Origin: Actinocrinis sp046724665
GTDB taxonomy: Bacteria; Actinomycetota; Actinomycetes; Streptomycetales; Catenulisporaceae
Assembly (NCBI GenBank): GCA_046724665.1
Contig: JBKOWZ010000097.1
Coordinates: 1-31,093 of the forward strand
Length of the DNA stretch: 31,093 nucleotides
Direction of reading: 5' to 3'
Shown here in pieces: positions 14,688-22,756 of the stretch (the stretch's first letter is position 1; every line of letters begins with the position of its first letter). The notes under the pieces were generated by a model, which worked only from the letters and a program-made list of their open reading frames with translations, was not told the DNA's origin and ran no database searches. The translations under genes and the position numbers were made by a program.

Positions 14688-16343
14688 TTAATGGGCCTTC
14701 CACTCCGCATTGTCGGGAATCGACTTGCCGGGCACCAGGACCTCGATGATGGTCGGGCCGCCCGAGTTCGCCAGCGCGCCCGTCACCGCGTCCTTCAGCT
14801 CTTCATATGTGCCGGCCCGGTATCCCTGGCAGCCGAACACGTCGGCCAGCTTACTGTAATTCCACGGATGCAGGATGCACGACTTGTAGAACGGCTTGTC
14901 GGTATGGAAAACCGACGAATCGGCGAGCCACTGCTCCACGCCGTAGACCCCGTTCTCGATCACGAAGATGATGGGGTCGAGCTTGAAGCGCGTCTGCGTC
15001 GAGAGGCATTGGGCGGTCATCTGGAAGCCGCCGTCGCCGGAGAAGACCAGCACTCGCTGATCGCTCCGCTTCGCCAGGCAGATACCCGTAGCGGCCGGCG
15101 CGATGTAACCGATCGCCGAATACGACGACTGTGCGATAAACGCGCCGGCGCTGGGCACATCGAGAAGCAGGCTGCCGAAGTAGCTCAGGCTCGCGTCGCT
15201 GCCGACGATGGTGTTCTCGTCGATATATTGTTGGATGAAATTGTAGAATCCCTGGTACGTGATCTCGTCGGTCGCGCCCACGGCCGGCATGCTGCGAACC
15301 GGCCGCTCCGGCAGGCTTCGCGCCCTGGTGGTGACCTGCTTCGCCAGGATCCCGTCGATCAGGTGCTCCAGCGCGACCTGGCCGCCGAAGTAGGTGCCGA
15401 ACTTGACCGCGTCCATCGACGCGAAGGCGGTCTTGTCGTAGTCCGGGCTCCAGCCCAACGAGTTGATGTCGGTCAGCCACACGCCGAGGGCGAGTACGAA
15501 GTCGCACTTCCCGACCAGATCCGTGACGGCGGACGCCGAGGCCTGGCCGTCGAGCACGCCGACGAACAGCGGATCGTTCTCGGACAGGACGGACTTGCTC
15601 AGCAGTTCCGTGACGAACGGGGCGTTCAGCTGGTGGATCAGCTCGACCGCCTTCTCCCGAAGGCCGAGCCGGTCGATCTCCACGCCGACCCAGATCAGCG
15701 GGTTCTCGGCCTGCTCCAGCGCCGCGCAGATCCGGGCGACCGACTCTTCCAGGCTGGCCGCGTCCGACAGGATCCTGGTCGGCTTCAGTTCGCCGCTCGG
15801 CGGCTCGCAGACCATGTCGACCATGTCCTGGAGCAGCTCGATGTAGATCGGACGCTTCTCGCTGATGCACCGGGTCAGCGCGTAGTCGATCAGCATCGGC
15901 GCGGTGTCGGGGTTGTTGATCCGAACGGCCGCGACCGTGAGGTGCTCGAACGACTGGAGGTCCGTCTCACGGCCGCTGATGAAGTGGTGCGAACTGAAAC
16001 CGGTCTGCTCGAAGGTGATAGTCTTCTTGATGCTCGGCGTGCCGTTGATCAACACGAACGGCACCTTCTCCACGTAAGCGCCGGCGACGGCGTTCACGGC
16101 ACACAGCGCGCCCGCGGAGTAGGTGACGCAAAGGGCCCCGATGCCCTTCATCCGCGCGTACGCGTCCGCCGCGTAACCGGCGTTCACCTCGTTGACTTCT
16201 TCGATGATTTCGATGCCGCTCGGCGTGACGTACCGATTGACCCAGTCGATCGTATAGTCGCCCGCAATGGAGAACAGGTGGTCCAAGCCCAGCTGGTGGA
16301 GCCGGTCCACCAGATACTGCCCTACGGTGTATTCCCCGTTCAC
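14688..16343 (-). CDS. ThDP-dependent 2-oxoacid decarboxylase (pyruvate/indolepyruvate decarboxylase family)
   Basis: With GTG 16343 as start (AGGAGG 10 nt upstream; MNGEYTVGQYLVDRL fits the family N-terminus) the protein has 551 residues. An in-frame GTG at 16382 would overlap the upstream gene. The pyruvate decarboxylase active-site set is visible: D29 (AGDY), the cofactor-activating E52 (VNEVNAGYAADAYAR), the HH pair H119-H120 (FSSHHF) and E470 (ENGVYGVEQW). The ThDP motif starts GDGGF (436-440) and ends at EN (463-464) where NN is usual. The HH pair argues for non-oxidative decarboxylation of a 2-oxoacid to an aldehyde rather than an acetolactate synthase role. The substrate is unknown. 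Parts of the gene look less GC-rich than the neighbours (for example around 15215-15250), which may indicate transfer. Confidence 0.9.
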   Translation of the reverse strand: MNGEYTVGQYLVDRLHQLGLDHLFSIAGDYTIDWVNRYVTPSGIEIIEEVNEVNAGYAADAYARMKGIGALCVTYSAGALCAVNAVAGAYVEKVPFVLINGTPSIKKTITFEQTGFSSHHFISGRETDLQSFEHLTVAAVRINNPDTAPMLIDYALTRCISEKRPIYIELLQDMVDMVCEPPSGELKPTRILSDAASLEESVARICAALEQAENPLIWVGVEIDRLGLREKAVELIHQLNAPFVTELLSKSVLSENDPLFVGVLDGQASASAVTDLVGKCDFVLALGVWLTDINSLGWSPDYDKTAFASMDAVKFGTYFGGQVALEHLIDGILAKQVTTRARSLPERPVRSMPAVGATDEITYQGFYNFIQQYIDENTIVGSDASLSYFGSLLLDVPSAGAFIAQSSYSAIGYIAPAATGICLAKRSDQRVLVFSGDGGFQMTAQCLSTQTRFKLDPIIFVIENGVYGVEQWLADSSVFHTDKPFYKSCILHPWNYSKLADVFGCQGYRAGTYEELKDAVTGALANSGGPTIIEVLVPGKSIPDNAEWKAH

Positions 16344-16371
16344 GGTTTCAATGCCTCCTGGTCGGTAGTCA

Positions 16372-17187
16372 TCAGTAGTCACTCGCCCCGCCGAACAGGC
16401 GAGGCAGGTAGATGTTGAAAATGCCCGGGCACCTGCGTTCCGGGTACCGCTGGATCAGGAATTCCTTGAAGGCGTCGTCCGCCAGTCCCTCGCCGACCGC
16501 CTGCCGGGCGGCCGCCAGATACTCGATGTTGCGGGCGACCTCGTTCTTGTCGGCCGGCAGGCCGTGGCCCGGCATGAACAACTCGTAGTCCGAAGTCAGC
16601 ATCTCCTGGAGAATCCGGCTCCAGTGGTCCATGTGCTTGGTCAGATACAGATGGGTGCCGCTGTAGATCAGGTCCTGGGCGAAGTACACGCCGAGCTCCG
16701 GGAGCCTGATGGTGAGGTTGAAGTCGATTTCGTTGTCCGACAGCCGGTCGAAGACATACCTGATCCCGTCGATCGTCTCCTCGCCGGGGCTGACGACTCG
16801 TTTGGGGACGACGACCTGGTCCGGAACGAGATCGCCGAGCTTCCAGTGGTCGCTGATCGAGTCTTCGCCGTGCTCCTGGATGAAGGTCATGGTCTCGGGC
16901 AGCGCGTAGATCGGCACGTCGCCGAACGCGGCGCCCGTACCGAACCAGTGGTCGGGGTGCCGGTGAGAGAGGTACAGCCGTTCGATCGGCTTGCCGAGGC
17001 TGTCCGCGTAGTCCCGGAACGCCCTGGCATAGGGAACGAGGAACTGGCTGTCCACGAGGACCAGCTGGTTCTTGGTCTCGACGATGTGCGTGGCGTTCGC
17101 GATGTTGTCGCCGAAGAAGGACGCGATGAACGTGTGAATACGAACATCGGCGGTCTGCTTCACGACCATGATGATGGGAGCGTCCAT
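16372..17187 (-). CDS. Metallo-beta-lactamase-fold hydrolase with incomplete metal site
   Basis: A 271-residue cytosolic protein. The HxHxDH motif is present (LYLSHRHPDHWFGTG: H75, H77, D79, H80), as are D172 (FAQDLIYSGTH) and H208 (FMPGHGLPAD). In the segment that usually holds the middle histidine (AHTxGD) this protein has DRLSDNEID (about 147-155), so that metal ligand seems lost or replaced. The family hydrolyses thioesters, lactones or esters, or acts as an oxidoreductase. ATG 17187 shares one base with the upstream TGA (TGATG) and has AGGAGG upstream, so translation is coupled to the TIM-barrel gene. A longer frame reaching 18507 in the same register is an artefact of high GC. Confidence 0.88.
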   Translation of the reverse strand: MDAPIIMVVKQTADVRIHTFIASFFGDNIANATHIVETKNQLVLVDSQFLVPYARAFRDYADSLGKPIERLYLSHRHPDHWFGTGAAFGDVPIYALPETMTFIQEHGEDSISDHWKLGDLVPDQVVVPKRVVSPGEETIDGIRYVFDRLSDNEIDFNLTIRLPELGVYFAQDLIYSGTHLYLTKHMDHWSRILQEMLTSDYELFMPGHGLPADKNEVARNIEYLAAARQAVGEGLADDAFKEFLIQRYPERRCPGIFNIYLPRLFGGASDY

Positions 17188-18242
17188 CAGGCACCTCCTG
17201 CGTGGGCGCCGACCAGGTGCGACGGGTCGGATCGAAGCCGGGCGCAGCGATCGATCTGCTCGCGCAGCTCCTGCAACGCGGCCGAGGCGACGTCGTAGGC
17301 GCTGTCGACATGGAGCACCGGCTCGTCCTCGCCGGGCCGCCAGAAGCGCCGGCGCGCCATGCGCATCGAGCTTTCGAACGGCGGGATAGCGTTGAACACC
17401 TCGACCAGGTACGGACCGCGGTAAACCGGCTCGACCTCGTTCAGCACCAGCTCCCACGGGATCCAGCTGTCGCGCACCGCGCCCCGGTCGGGTGCGGAAA
17501 TGTGCACGTAGTAGAGCCGGTCCTGCCGGGCGGCCCGGGCGACGTTCTCCTTGAAGACCGCGGGCCCCTGGCTTTCCATCACGACCTGGGCCGTGTCGAT
17601 CGTGACGCCGCCCTGCGGGTGTTCGAGGCCTTCGAGGAAGTCCAGTGCCTCCGAGACCATGTTGGGCGGCGGCGACTCCCAGCTCTTGACCGGCTCGAGG
17701 GCGAGCTTCACCCCGCGCGCCGTCGCGTACGCCACCAGCTCCTCGAAGACGTCGCGTGCCGCCTGGAAGCGCGGCACGATCCAGTCCTGGAGCGCGTCGC
17801 TCCAGAGCGGCTCGTCGGCGTCCGTGAGCGGAAAGACCCCGTAGGGGTAGAGGAACGGCCCCGACATGATCGAGTCGCCGCCCAGCACCCGCGTGATGTC
17901 CACGCGGGACTTGAGGTAGGACAGCGCCTGCCTGCGCTGCTCCTCGTAGGGAGAAGTCGGGTCGAAGGTCCGCGTGGTCCCGACGTTGGTCGTGAACCTC
18001 ACGTCCTTGAGCCCCGCCTCGTCGAACGCCTTCCTGAGGCCGACGTAGTCCTCGACCTCGAGCCGGTGATCGACGGTCGCGGGCTGGGTGGCGATGTGCA
18101 CGTCGAAGCCGTCGTAGCCCATGTCGGTAAGAGCCCTGAGGTGATTGATCAGGGTTCGCGTGTACTGCGGGTCCTGCGGCCTCAGGTCGGCCGTGAACAT
18201 GAAGAAGCTGAAGAACACTTCGCGGTTGGGTGTCGCGTTCAT
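17187..18242 (-). CDS. Xylose-isomerase-like TIM barrel, tagatose-3-epimerase type
   Basis: A 351-residue sugar isomerase/epimerase (AP_endonuc_2 superfamily). The metal-ligand set of D-tagatose 3-epimerases is recognisable: E183 (KLALEPVKSW), D216 (GVTIDTAQV), H247 (LYYVHISAPDRG, with the family's D-R-G) and E281 (YLVEVFNAI). GGDSIMSGP near 121-129 is also typical. Such enzymes move or eliminate groups next to a carbonyl through an enediolate; relatives include epimerases, IolE/IolI and the catalytic subunits of C-glycoside-cleaving enzymes. ATG 18242 has GAGG 9 nt upstream. It follows the IolE-like gene after 47 bp, the largest internal gap in the operon, and overlaps the MBL-fold gene by one base. 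The substrate is unknown. Confidence 0.88.
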   Translation of the reverse strand: MNATPNREVFFSFFMFTADLRPQDPQYTRTLINHLRALTDMGYDGFDVHIATQPATVDHRLEVEDYVGLRKAFDEAGLKDVRFTTNVGTTRTFDPTSPYEEQRRQALSYLKSRVDITRVLGGDSIMSGPFLYPYGVFPLTDADEPLWSDALQDWIVPRFQAARDVFEELVAYATARGVKLALEPVKSWESPPPNMVSEALDFLEGLEHPQGGVTIDTAQVVMESQGPAVFKENVARAARQDRLYYVHISAPDRGAVRDSWIPWELVLNEVEPVYRGPYLVEVFNAIPPFESSMRMARRRFWRPGEDEPVLHVDSAYDVASAALQELREQIDRCARLRSDPSHLVGAHAGGA

Positions 18243-18289
18243 TACCGATGTCCTCGCTGTTCTCGGTGAGTGCTCCCGCCGGCCGTCCG

Positions 18290-19219
18290 CTACCAGCCCA
18301 GGACGTCGGCGAGGTAGGCGCGGGCCTTCTTGGCGTACTCGAGCGGGACGGCCTTGTTCGGGTCCTGCTCCGCCTCCACGACCAGCCACCCCTGGTAGCC
18401 GGCGTCGGCCAGCACCTCGAGGATCGGCCGGAAGTCGATCGCGCCGTCTCCGGGCACGGTGAAGACGCCGAGCTCGATGGCCTCCTGGAATGACAGGCCC
18501 TTGTCACGCACCCGGCTGACCACCTCGGGCCGGATGCTCTTCAGGTGCACGTGGCCGATGCGGTCGGCGTGCGCCTTCGCCAGCTCCAGCGGATCGTCGC
18601 CGGCGAAGGCGATGTGGCCGGTGTCGAGCAGCAGGTGGACCAGGTTCGGGTCGGTCGAGGCCATCAGCCGATCGACGTCGGCCCTGGTCATGACGCCGGT
18701 GCCCATGTGGTGGTGGTAGCTGAGCTTCATCCCGGCCGACCTGGCGATCTTGCCGAGCTCCTCGAGGCCCGAGGTCAGCTCGTCCCACTGGGCGTCGGTG
18801 AAGACGGGGCGGTCGGCGAACAGGTCCACCGGGAGCAGGTGCGAGGAGGCCCCGAACTCGGCCACGACCAACTCGTCGCCGCCCAGCGCCTTGATGTGAG
18901 CCAGCGTCTGTTCGAAGGCGGCGATCGTCTTCTCCCGCATCTTGCTGATCGTGAAGTACGTGCTCGTCCAGGGCTCGGACACCCGCAGGCCGCGCAGGTC
19001 GAGCGCGGCCTTGAGCGCGGCGGCGTCCGAGGGGTACTTGTGGCCGATGCTGCACCCCTGGAAGCCGGACAGCGCCATCTCGCTCACGGCCTGGCCGAAC
19101 GGGATGTCGGCGTCGATGGTGGGGAAGTCGTCGTTCCACCACAGGGTGCAGCAGACGCCGAGCTTCACCCTGTCCGGGCCGAGGCGGTCGGCCAGTCTCG
19201 TCATCGTTTGCTGGGTCAC
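18290..19219 (-). CDS. IolE-like 2-keto-myo-inositol dehydratase family protein
   Basis: A 309-residue TIM-barrel protein close to IolE (myo-inosose-2 dehydratase), which eliminates water next to a ketone. Characteristic stretches are VKLGVCCTLWWNDD, GFQGCSIGHKYP, LLLDTGHIAFAGDDP (metal ligand D199), GHVHLKSIRP (H225) and the IolE-like C-terminus WLVVEAEQDP with PLEYAKKARAYL. GTG 19219 is chosen because it forms a GTGA overlap with the preceding stop; ATG 19204 is the alternative. None of the other inositol genes (IolB, C, D, G) is present, so a role in standard inositol catabolism is unlikely. Next to a GMC oxidase it plausibly dehydrates a keto-sugar or keto-cyclitol made by that enzyme. 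Confidence 0.88.
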   Translation of the reverse strand: MTQQTMTRLADRLGPDRVKLGVCCTLWWNDDFPTIDADIPFGQAVSEMALSGFQGCSIGHKYPSDAAALKAALDLRGLRVSEPWTSTYFTISKMREKTIAAFEQTLAHIKALGGDELVVAEFGASSHLLPVDLFADRPVFTDAQWDELTSGLEELGKIARSAGMKLSYHHHMGTGVMTRADVDRLMASTDPNLVHLLLDTGHIAFAGDDPLELAKAHADRIGHVHLKSIRPEVVSRVRDKGLSFQEAIELGVFTVPGDGAIDFRPILEVLADAGYQGWLVVEAEQDPNKAVPLEYAKKARAYLADVLGW

Positions 19220-19725
19220 CGGGTCACACCTTTCAGATAGCGGTCCTCGATGCGGGGCGGCTGAGTCCAGGAGCCGTAGCCGGGCGCCTTGGCACCCGGC
19301 GGGTTGGCCGCGATGGCCCGCCACAGCAGCCCCTCCTGGTAGGAGGCGGCGGTCACCGTCGAGGTAAAGGCCGCCGGTTCGGCCCCGTAGCGGTCGGTCC
19401 ATTCGGGCGGCAGCCCGTACCACATCCCGGCGTACCAGAGCTTGATCACATTGCGGGCCACCGGGCCGATGCGGTCGTCGCTGAAGATCCGGTGGCGCAG
19501 GGCCCGATCGAGCGCGCTGCGATCGATGCTGCCGTTGCCGCCGGCTGCGTCGGCCCGGGCCACCCGATGGGCGTCCAGCAGAGCGGTGACGATCTCGTCG
19601 CCGCAGGCGGCCAGCACCTTGTCCAGGTACTGACGGGCAAGACCGGTGCCGAGCAGGTCGGTCTCCTCGAAGGCGGTGAGGTCGGCCGACAGGAGAAGGA
19701 ACTGCTCGAATGACGGGGCGGTCAT
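19216..19725 (-). CDS. FAD-SLDH-type small subunit of GMC dehydrogenase
   Basis: A 169-residue protein resembling the small subunit family of FAD-dependent sorbitol dehydrogenase (FAD-SLDH) and the gamma subunits of FAD-glucose dehydrogenase. It has FEQFLLLSADLTAFEETDLL at the start, GLARQYLDKVLAACG, and VARNVIKLWYAGMWYGLPPEW toward the C-terminus. These subunits act as chaperones or export partners of the flavoprotein. The usual Tat signal peptide is not visible here (the protein starts MTAPSFEQF), so the complex may be cytosolic. ATG 19725 overlaps the ferritin-like gene's stop (ATGA), and its own stop overlaps the IolE-like GTG. Residue functions cannot be assigned. Confidence 0.8.
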   Translation of the reverse strand: MTAPSFEQFLLLSADLTAFEETDLLGTGLARQYLDKVLAACGDEIVTALLDAHRVARADAAGGNGSIDRSALDRALRHRIFSDDRIGPVARNVIKLWYAGMWYGLPPEWTDRYGAEPAAFTSTVTAASYQEGLLWRAIAANPPGAKAPGYGSWTQPPRIEDRYLKGVTR

Positions 19726-20834
19726 CGCGTCACCGCCTGCGCTGTCGCCTCGGCGCGCCGAGCCGCGCCCGGATCGGACCCGGCCGCGACCGGGATCTCG
19801 AAGGTGGGAGCGGCGTTGCGGCCGTCGCTGCCCGGCAGCGGATTGCGAATCAGCTGGTTGAAGCCGTCGCGCAGCCGGAACATGTACCAGACGGCGTCCT
19901 GGAGAAGGCCGGGCCGCCCGTTGAACGCCTCGTTGAGCAGGGCGAGGAAGGCCCCGTAGTCGGCGTTGAAGTTCCGGGCGGCGGCGGCCAGTTGCGAGCC
20001 CGCCGGATAGTCGGCCAGCTTGGCGTTCACCTTCACCTGGTGCACGTCGCCCCACGTGACGGCCAGCGGCGGCCCCGAGGGCGAGTCGGGGAGATCGCCC
20101 TTCTGGTAGTAGCGGCCGAGCTGGAGCTGGCGGAACCGGTAGTAGTGGGCCAGCTCCCCGTCCGCGTCGTAGATGCCTGAATCGAGCCCCTCGCCCTGGG
20201 CGGCGATGAAGCCCAGCGCCCGCCGGGCCGAGTCCAGGTCGTAGACGGGGATCACCGTCCCGCCGCCGGAGTAGAAGTACTCGGGCCCCACCTGGCGGGC
20301 CGGATCCCCGCAGAAGAGCCCGGGGTCGGCGGCGGCCACCTTCTCGAGTCCCTCGATGATCTCCGCGTAGAACTCGCCGATGCTGTAGAAGCGCATCCCC
20401 TCGACCGTCGGACTGGCGGCCAGGGGCGGCCTCCCGTCGTCCGAGGTGCGCACCAGCCGCGCGTCGGCCCTGGGCGCCATCGACGGACGCTCGATCTTGC
20501 AGAACGTCTCCACCGCCTCAGGGGTGAAGGGCCGCAGATCGACGGTGAAGTCGTCCTCGCCGTCGGGCAGGTACGCCGGGTAGGACGGCACGAAGCCGGG
20601 GCGGGTCAGGTCGGGCGTCCCGCCGATGGCGTTGAGCACGTTGGCGGCGAGGGTCAGGTGCAGCATCTCCTCCACCGCGACGACCCGGATGATGTGGGCG
20701 GCGTCGGAGTTGGTGGTGGAGTGGATGGAGTAGTACGCGGTCAGATAGGGCGGAAGGGTCGCGTGCTCGAGCGCGAGCGCCGCGTCCAGGTAGCTGATCA
20801 GGTCGTCACGGTTTTCGATGGTTGACGCGTTCAC
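19722..20834 (-). CDS. VioB-type ferritin-like diiron protein
   Basis: A 370-residue protein of the ferritin-like family found as the C-terminal part of VioB/RebD/StaD (iminophenyl-pyruvate dimer synthase domain), here on its own. Diiron ligand candidates are E23-H24 (LALEHATLPPYL), E56 and H59 (VAVEEMLHLTLAANVL), a Glu in EFYAEIIEGLEKV and E/H in GELAHYYRF. In the known indolocarbazole enzymes the haem-containing N-terminal half does the coupling and the role of this half is unclear. GTG 20834 overlaps the GMC stop codon (GTGA) with AGGGGGT 7 nt upstream; its stop overlaps the next ATG. Being coupled to a GMC flavoprotein and its small subunit, it may receive electrons from them or act as an oxygen-dependent oxidase. 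This is inference. Confidence 0.82.
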   Translation of the reverse strand: MNASTIENRDDLISYLDAALALEHATLPPYLTAYYSIHSTTNSDAAHIIRVVAVEEMLHLTLAANVLNAIGGTPDLTRPGFVPSYPAYLPDGEDDFTVDLRPFTPEAVETFCKIERPSMAPRADARLVRTSDDGRPPLAASPTVEGMRFYSIGEFYAEIIEGLEKVAAADPGLFCGDPARQVGPEYFYSGGGTVIPVYDLDSARRALGFIAAQGEGLDSGIYDADGELAHYYRFRQLQLGRYYQKGDLPDSPSGPPLAVTWGDVHQVKVNAKLADYPAGSQLAAAARNFNADYGAFLALLNEAFNGRPGLLQDAVWYMFRLRDGFNQLIRNPLPGSDGRNAAPTFEIPVAAGSDPGAARRAEATAQAVTR

Positions 20835-22756
20835 CGGGCCACCCCCTGGAGTTCGCTGCGGGCGGCGCCGTTCGAGCTGATGTCGATCGGCGCGGTCTCG
20901 GAGTCGAGCTGGGCCAGCATCGCCCGGGCGCTGCGCAGGCACAGGGCGGCGACGGTGAGCGTCACGTTCGACGTGCTCACCGTGGGCATGCTGCCCCCGC
21001 CGACCATGTAGAGGTTCTCGTAGTCCCAGCACCGCTGGTCCGGGTTGACCACCGAGGTGGACGGATCGCGGCCCATCATGTGCGTGCCGGCGAGGTGGTT
21101 GCCTCCGCGGATCTCGTATCCCTCGCCCGCGTGCACGGCGTAGCCCCAGAAGTTCGGGTCGTACCAGGTGTGGTCCTCGGCGCCGAGGCGGGCGAAGATC
21201 CGCTTCGACAGCTGCCGGGCGAACGCCACCCCCCGCAGCGTGTAGTCGGGAATGTCGTAGGTGAGGATCGGCCGCATGTTGCCGAGGTTGTCGGTGTAGG
21301 ACGGGTCCACGGTGACCCGGTTGCTCGGGTCGGCGGGGACCTCGACCATGAACGCCAGCTGCAACTGGCGGGAGACCCGATCCACCAGGCCCTGGCGCAG
21401 GGTCTCGCCGTAGCGGCCGCCGGCGTCCACCAGGTCGAGCAGGTCGGTCATCGGCGCCCCGCGGGCCCAGCCCCAGCCGTCGTTGTGGATGTCGACGCCG
21501 AACGCCGCCTGGTGGCGGCGGAAGCCGCCCCCGCGCAGGTCGGTGATGCCGCCGGTGCAGACCGTGCCCCGGAACGTGCCGGCCACCTCCGGCAGCAGCG
21601 CCCACGCCAGCAGGTAGGCGTGGTCCATGAAGTTGCGCCCCATCATGCCGCTCGAACCGCGCAGGCCGGAGGCCAGCATCAGCCGGGGGTTCTCCACCGC
21701 GTTGGCGGCCAGGATGAACAGCCGGCCGCGGGCTCGCACGGTGGTGAAGTCGGGGCTGTCGGGCCGGTCGTAGCGGCGGTACTCGATCTCGGTCACCCGG
21801 CGGGTGTGCTCGTCGATGTGCACCTTGTAGGCCACCGCCTGGGCCACCAGATCGACCCGACCGCTCTGGAGGGCGGCGGCGAGGGTCTTGCCCGCGTTGT
21901 ACTTGGCCTGCACCGGGCAGATGGGCACGCAGTTGTTGTTGCCCTGGCACCGCTCGCCGACGTCGGCCTGATAGGTGCTGACCGCCCCTCGCGGCACGTA
22001 GCCCTTCCCGCCGTCGTAGGCCGGGTTCGGAATCCCGTTGCGCCCCTGCGGGAACGGCCGGACCCGCAGCTCGCGCGTCTCCCCGTCGAGCTCGACCGAC
22101 ATCCCGTTCACGTCCTTGGCGACCATCTGGTCCAGGTAGGACAGCGGCAGCCCCTTCATCGGGAACACGTAGTCCTCGTCGAAGGTGATCCCGAGGTAGG
22201 CCTGGTCCTCCACGTCGGCGGAGACGCCGATCTCGCGTTCGGCCTCGTTGTAGTACGGGGCGAGGTCTTCGTAGGTGAGCGGCCAGTCAACGCCCTCGCC
22301 GTAGAGAGTGCGCATCTGGAAGTCCTCGGGCAGCATTCGCAGCGTCTTGCCCTCCCAGTGCATGGTGGTGCCGCCGAGGACCCTCGTATACGTGGCGTCG
22401 CTGGCGAAGGGCCCGCTCTGGACGATGTACGCCGAGGCGTCGGGCGTACCCGGGGGAATGCGCTTCACGTCTGTGCCGCGCGGCATCATGGCATTGGCGA
22501 CGACCGGATAAGGAGCTTGATTGTCCTTGCTGATCGCCGAGTAGAAGCGGTCGAGGTAGTCCTCGTAGCCCCGCAGCGTGAGGTCCTCGGCCGGGCCTGC
22601 TTCGAGTATCAGTACCCGCTTTCCGGCGTCGCTCAGCCGCGAGGCGATGATGGCGCCGGATATCCCGCCGCCGACGATGACGGCGTCGTAGAGCACCTCG
22701 GCGGCCGCCGCGGCGTCGGTGCGCTTCGCCGCACCGTGGGGGAATTTCACGTACAT
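20831..22756 (-). CDS. GMC-family FAD oxidoreductase with Cys motif (sugar/glycoside dehydrogenase-like)
   Basis: A 641-residue flavoprotein. The Rossmann motif is DAVIVGGGISGAIIASRLSD (about 24-43) with E52 for ADP-ribose. The C-terminal GMC_oxred_C region holds the catalytic His in GGNHLAGTHMMG and Asn in STSNVTLTVAAL. A C-x5-C-x3-C motif (C270, C276, C280; RCQGNNNCVPICPVQAKYN) matches the stretch that carries a 3Fe-4S cluster in FAD-dependent glucose and related dehydrogenases, so electrons may leave by a cluster and not directly to oxygen. Expected reaction: oxidation of a secondary alcohol of a sugar, glycoside or cyclitol to a ketone. ATG 22756 is chosen (GAGGAG 10 nt upstream). No signal peptide. 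It is the first gene of the operon, and its small subunit is encoded two genes downstream. Confidence 0.88.
   Translation of the reverse strand: MYVKFPHGAAKRTDAAAAAEVLYDAVIVGGGISGAIIASRLSDAGKRVLILEAGPAEDLTLRGYEDYLDRFYSAISKDNQAPYPVVANAMMPRGTDVKRIPPGTPDASAYIVQSGPFASDATYTRVLGGTTMHWEGKTLRMLPEDFQMRTLYGEGVDWPLTYEDLAPYYNEAEREIGVSADVEDQAYLGITFDEDYVFPMKGLPLSYLDQMVAKDVNGMSVELDGETRELRVRPFPQGRNGIPNPAYDGGKGYVPRGAVSTYQADVGERCQGNNNCVPICPVQAKYNAGKTLAAALQSGRVDLVAQAVAYKVHIDEHTRRVTEIEYRRYDRPDSPDFTTVRARGRLFILAANAVENPRLMLASGLRGSSGMMGRNFMDHAYLLAWALLPEVAGTFRGTVCTGGITDLRGGGFRRHQAAFGVDIHNDGWGWARGAPMTDLLDLVDAGGRYGETLRQGLVDRVSRQLQLAFMVEVPADPSNRVTVDPSYTDNLGNMRPILTYDIPDYTLRGVAFARQLSKRIFARLGAEDHTWYDPNFWGYAVHAGEGYEIRGGNHLAGTHMMGRDPSTSVVNPDQRCWDYENLYMVGGGSMPTVSTSNVTLTVAALCLRSARAMLAQLDSETAPIDISSNGAARSELQGVAR

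Noticed and set aside
16372..18507. A single 711-codon open frame that ends in the MBL-fold protein and might look like a fusion protein
   Set aside because: Only the last 271 codons resemble a protein family. The first part is antisense-like, Arg-rich sequence overlapping the well-supported TIM-barrel gene in another frame, and a Shine-Dalgarno and coupled start exist at 17187.
14340..22756. Assigning the eight-gene operon to myo-inositol catabolism or to C-glycoside cleavage outright
   Set aside because: Only one IolE-like gene is present without the rest of the iol pathway, and the small partner subunit typical of C-glycoside-cleaving enzymes was not seen. The substrate therefore stays open.
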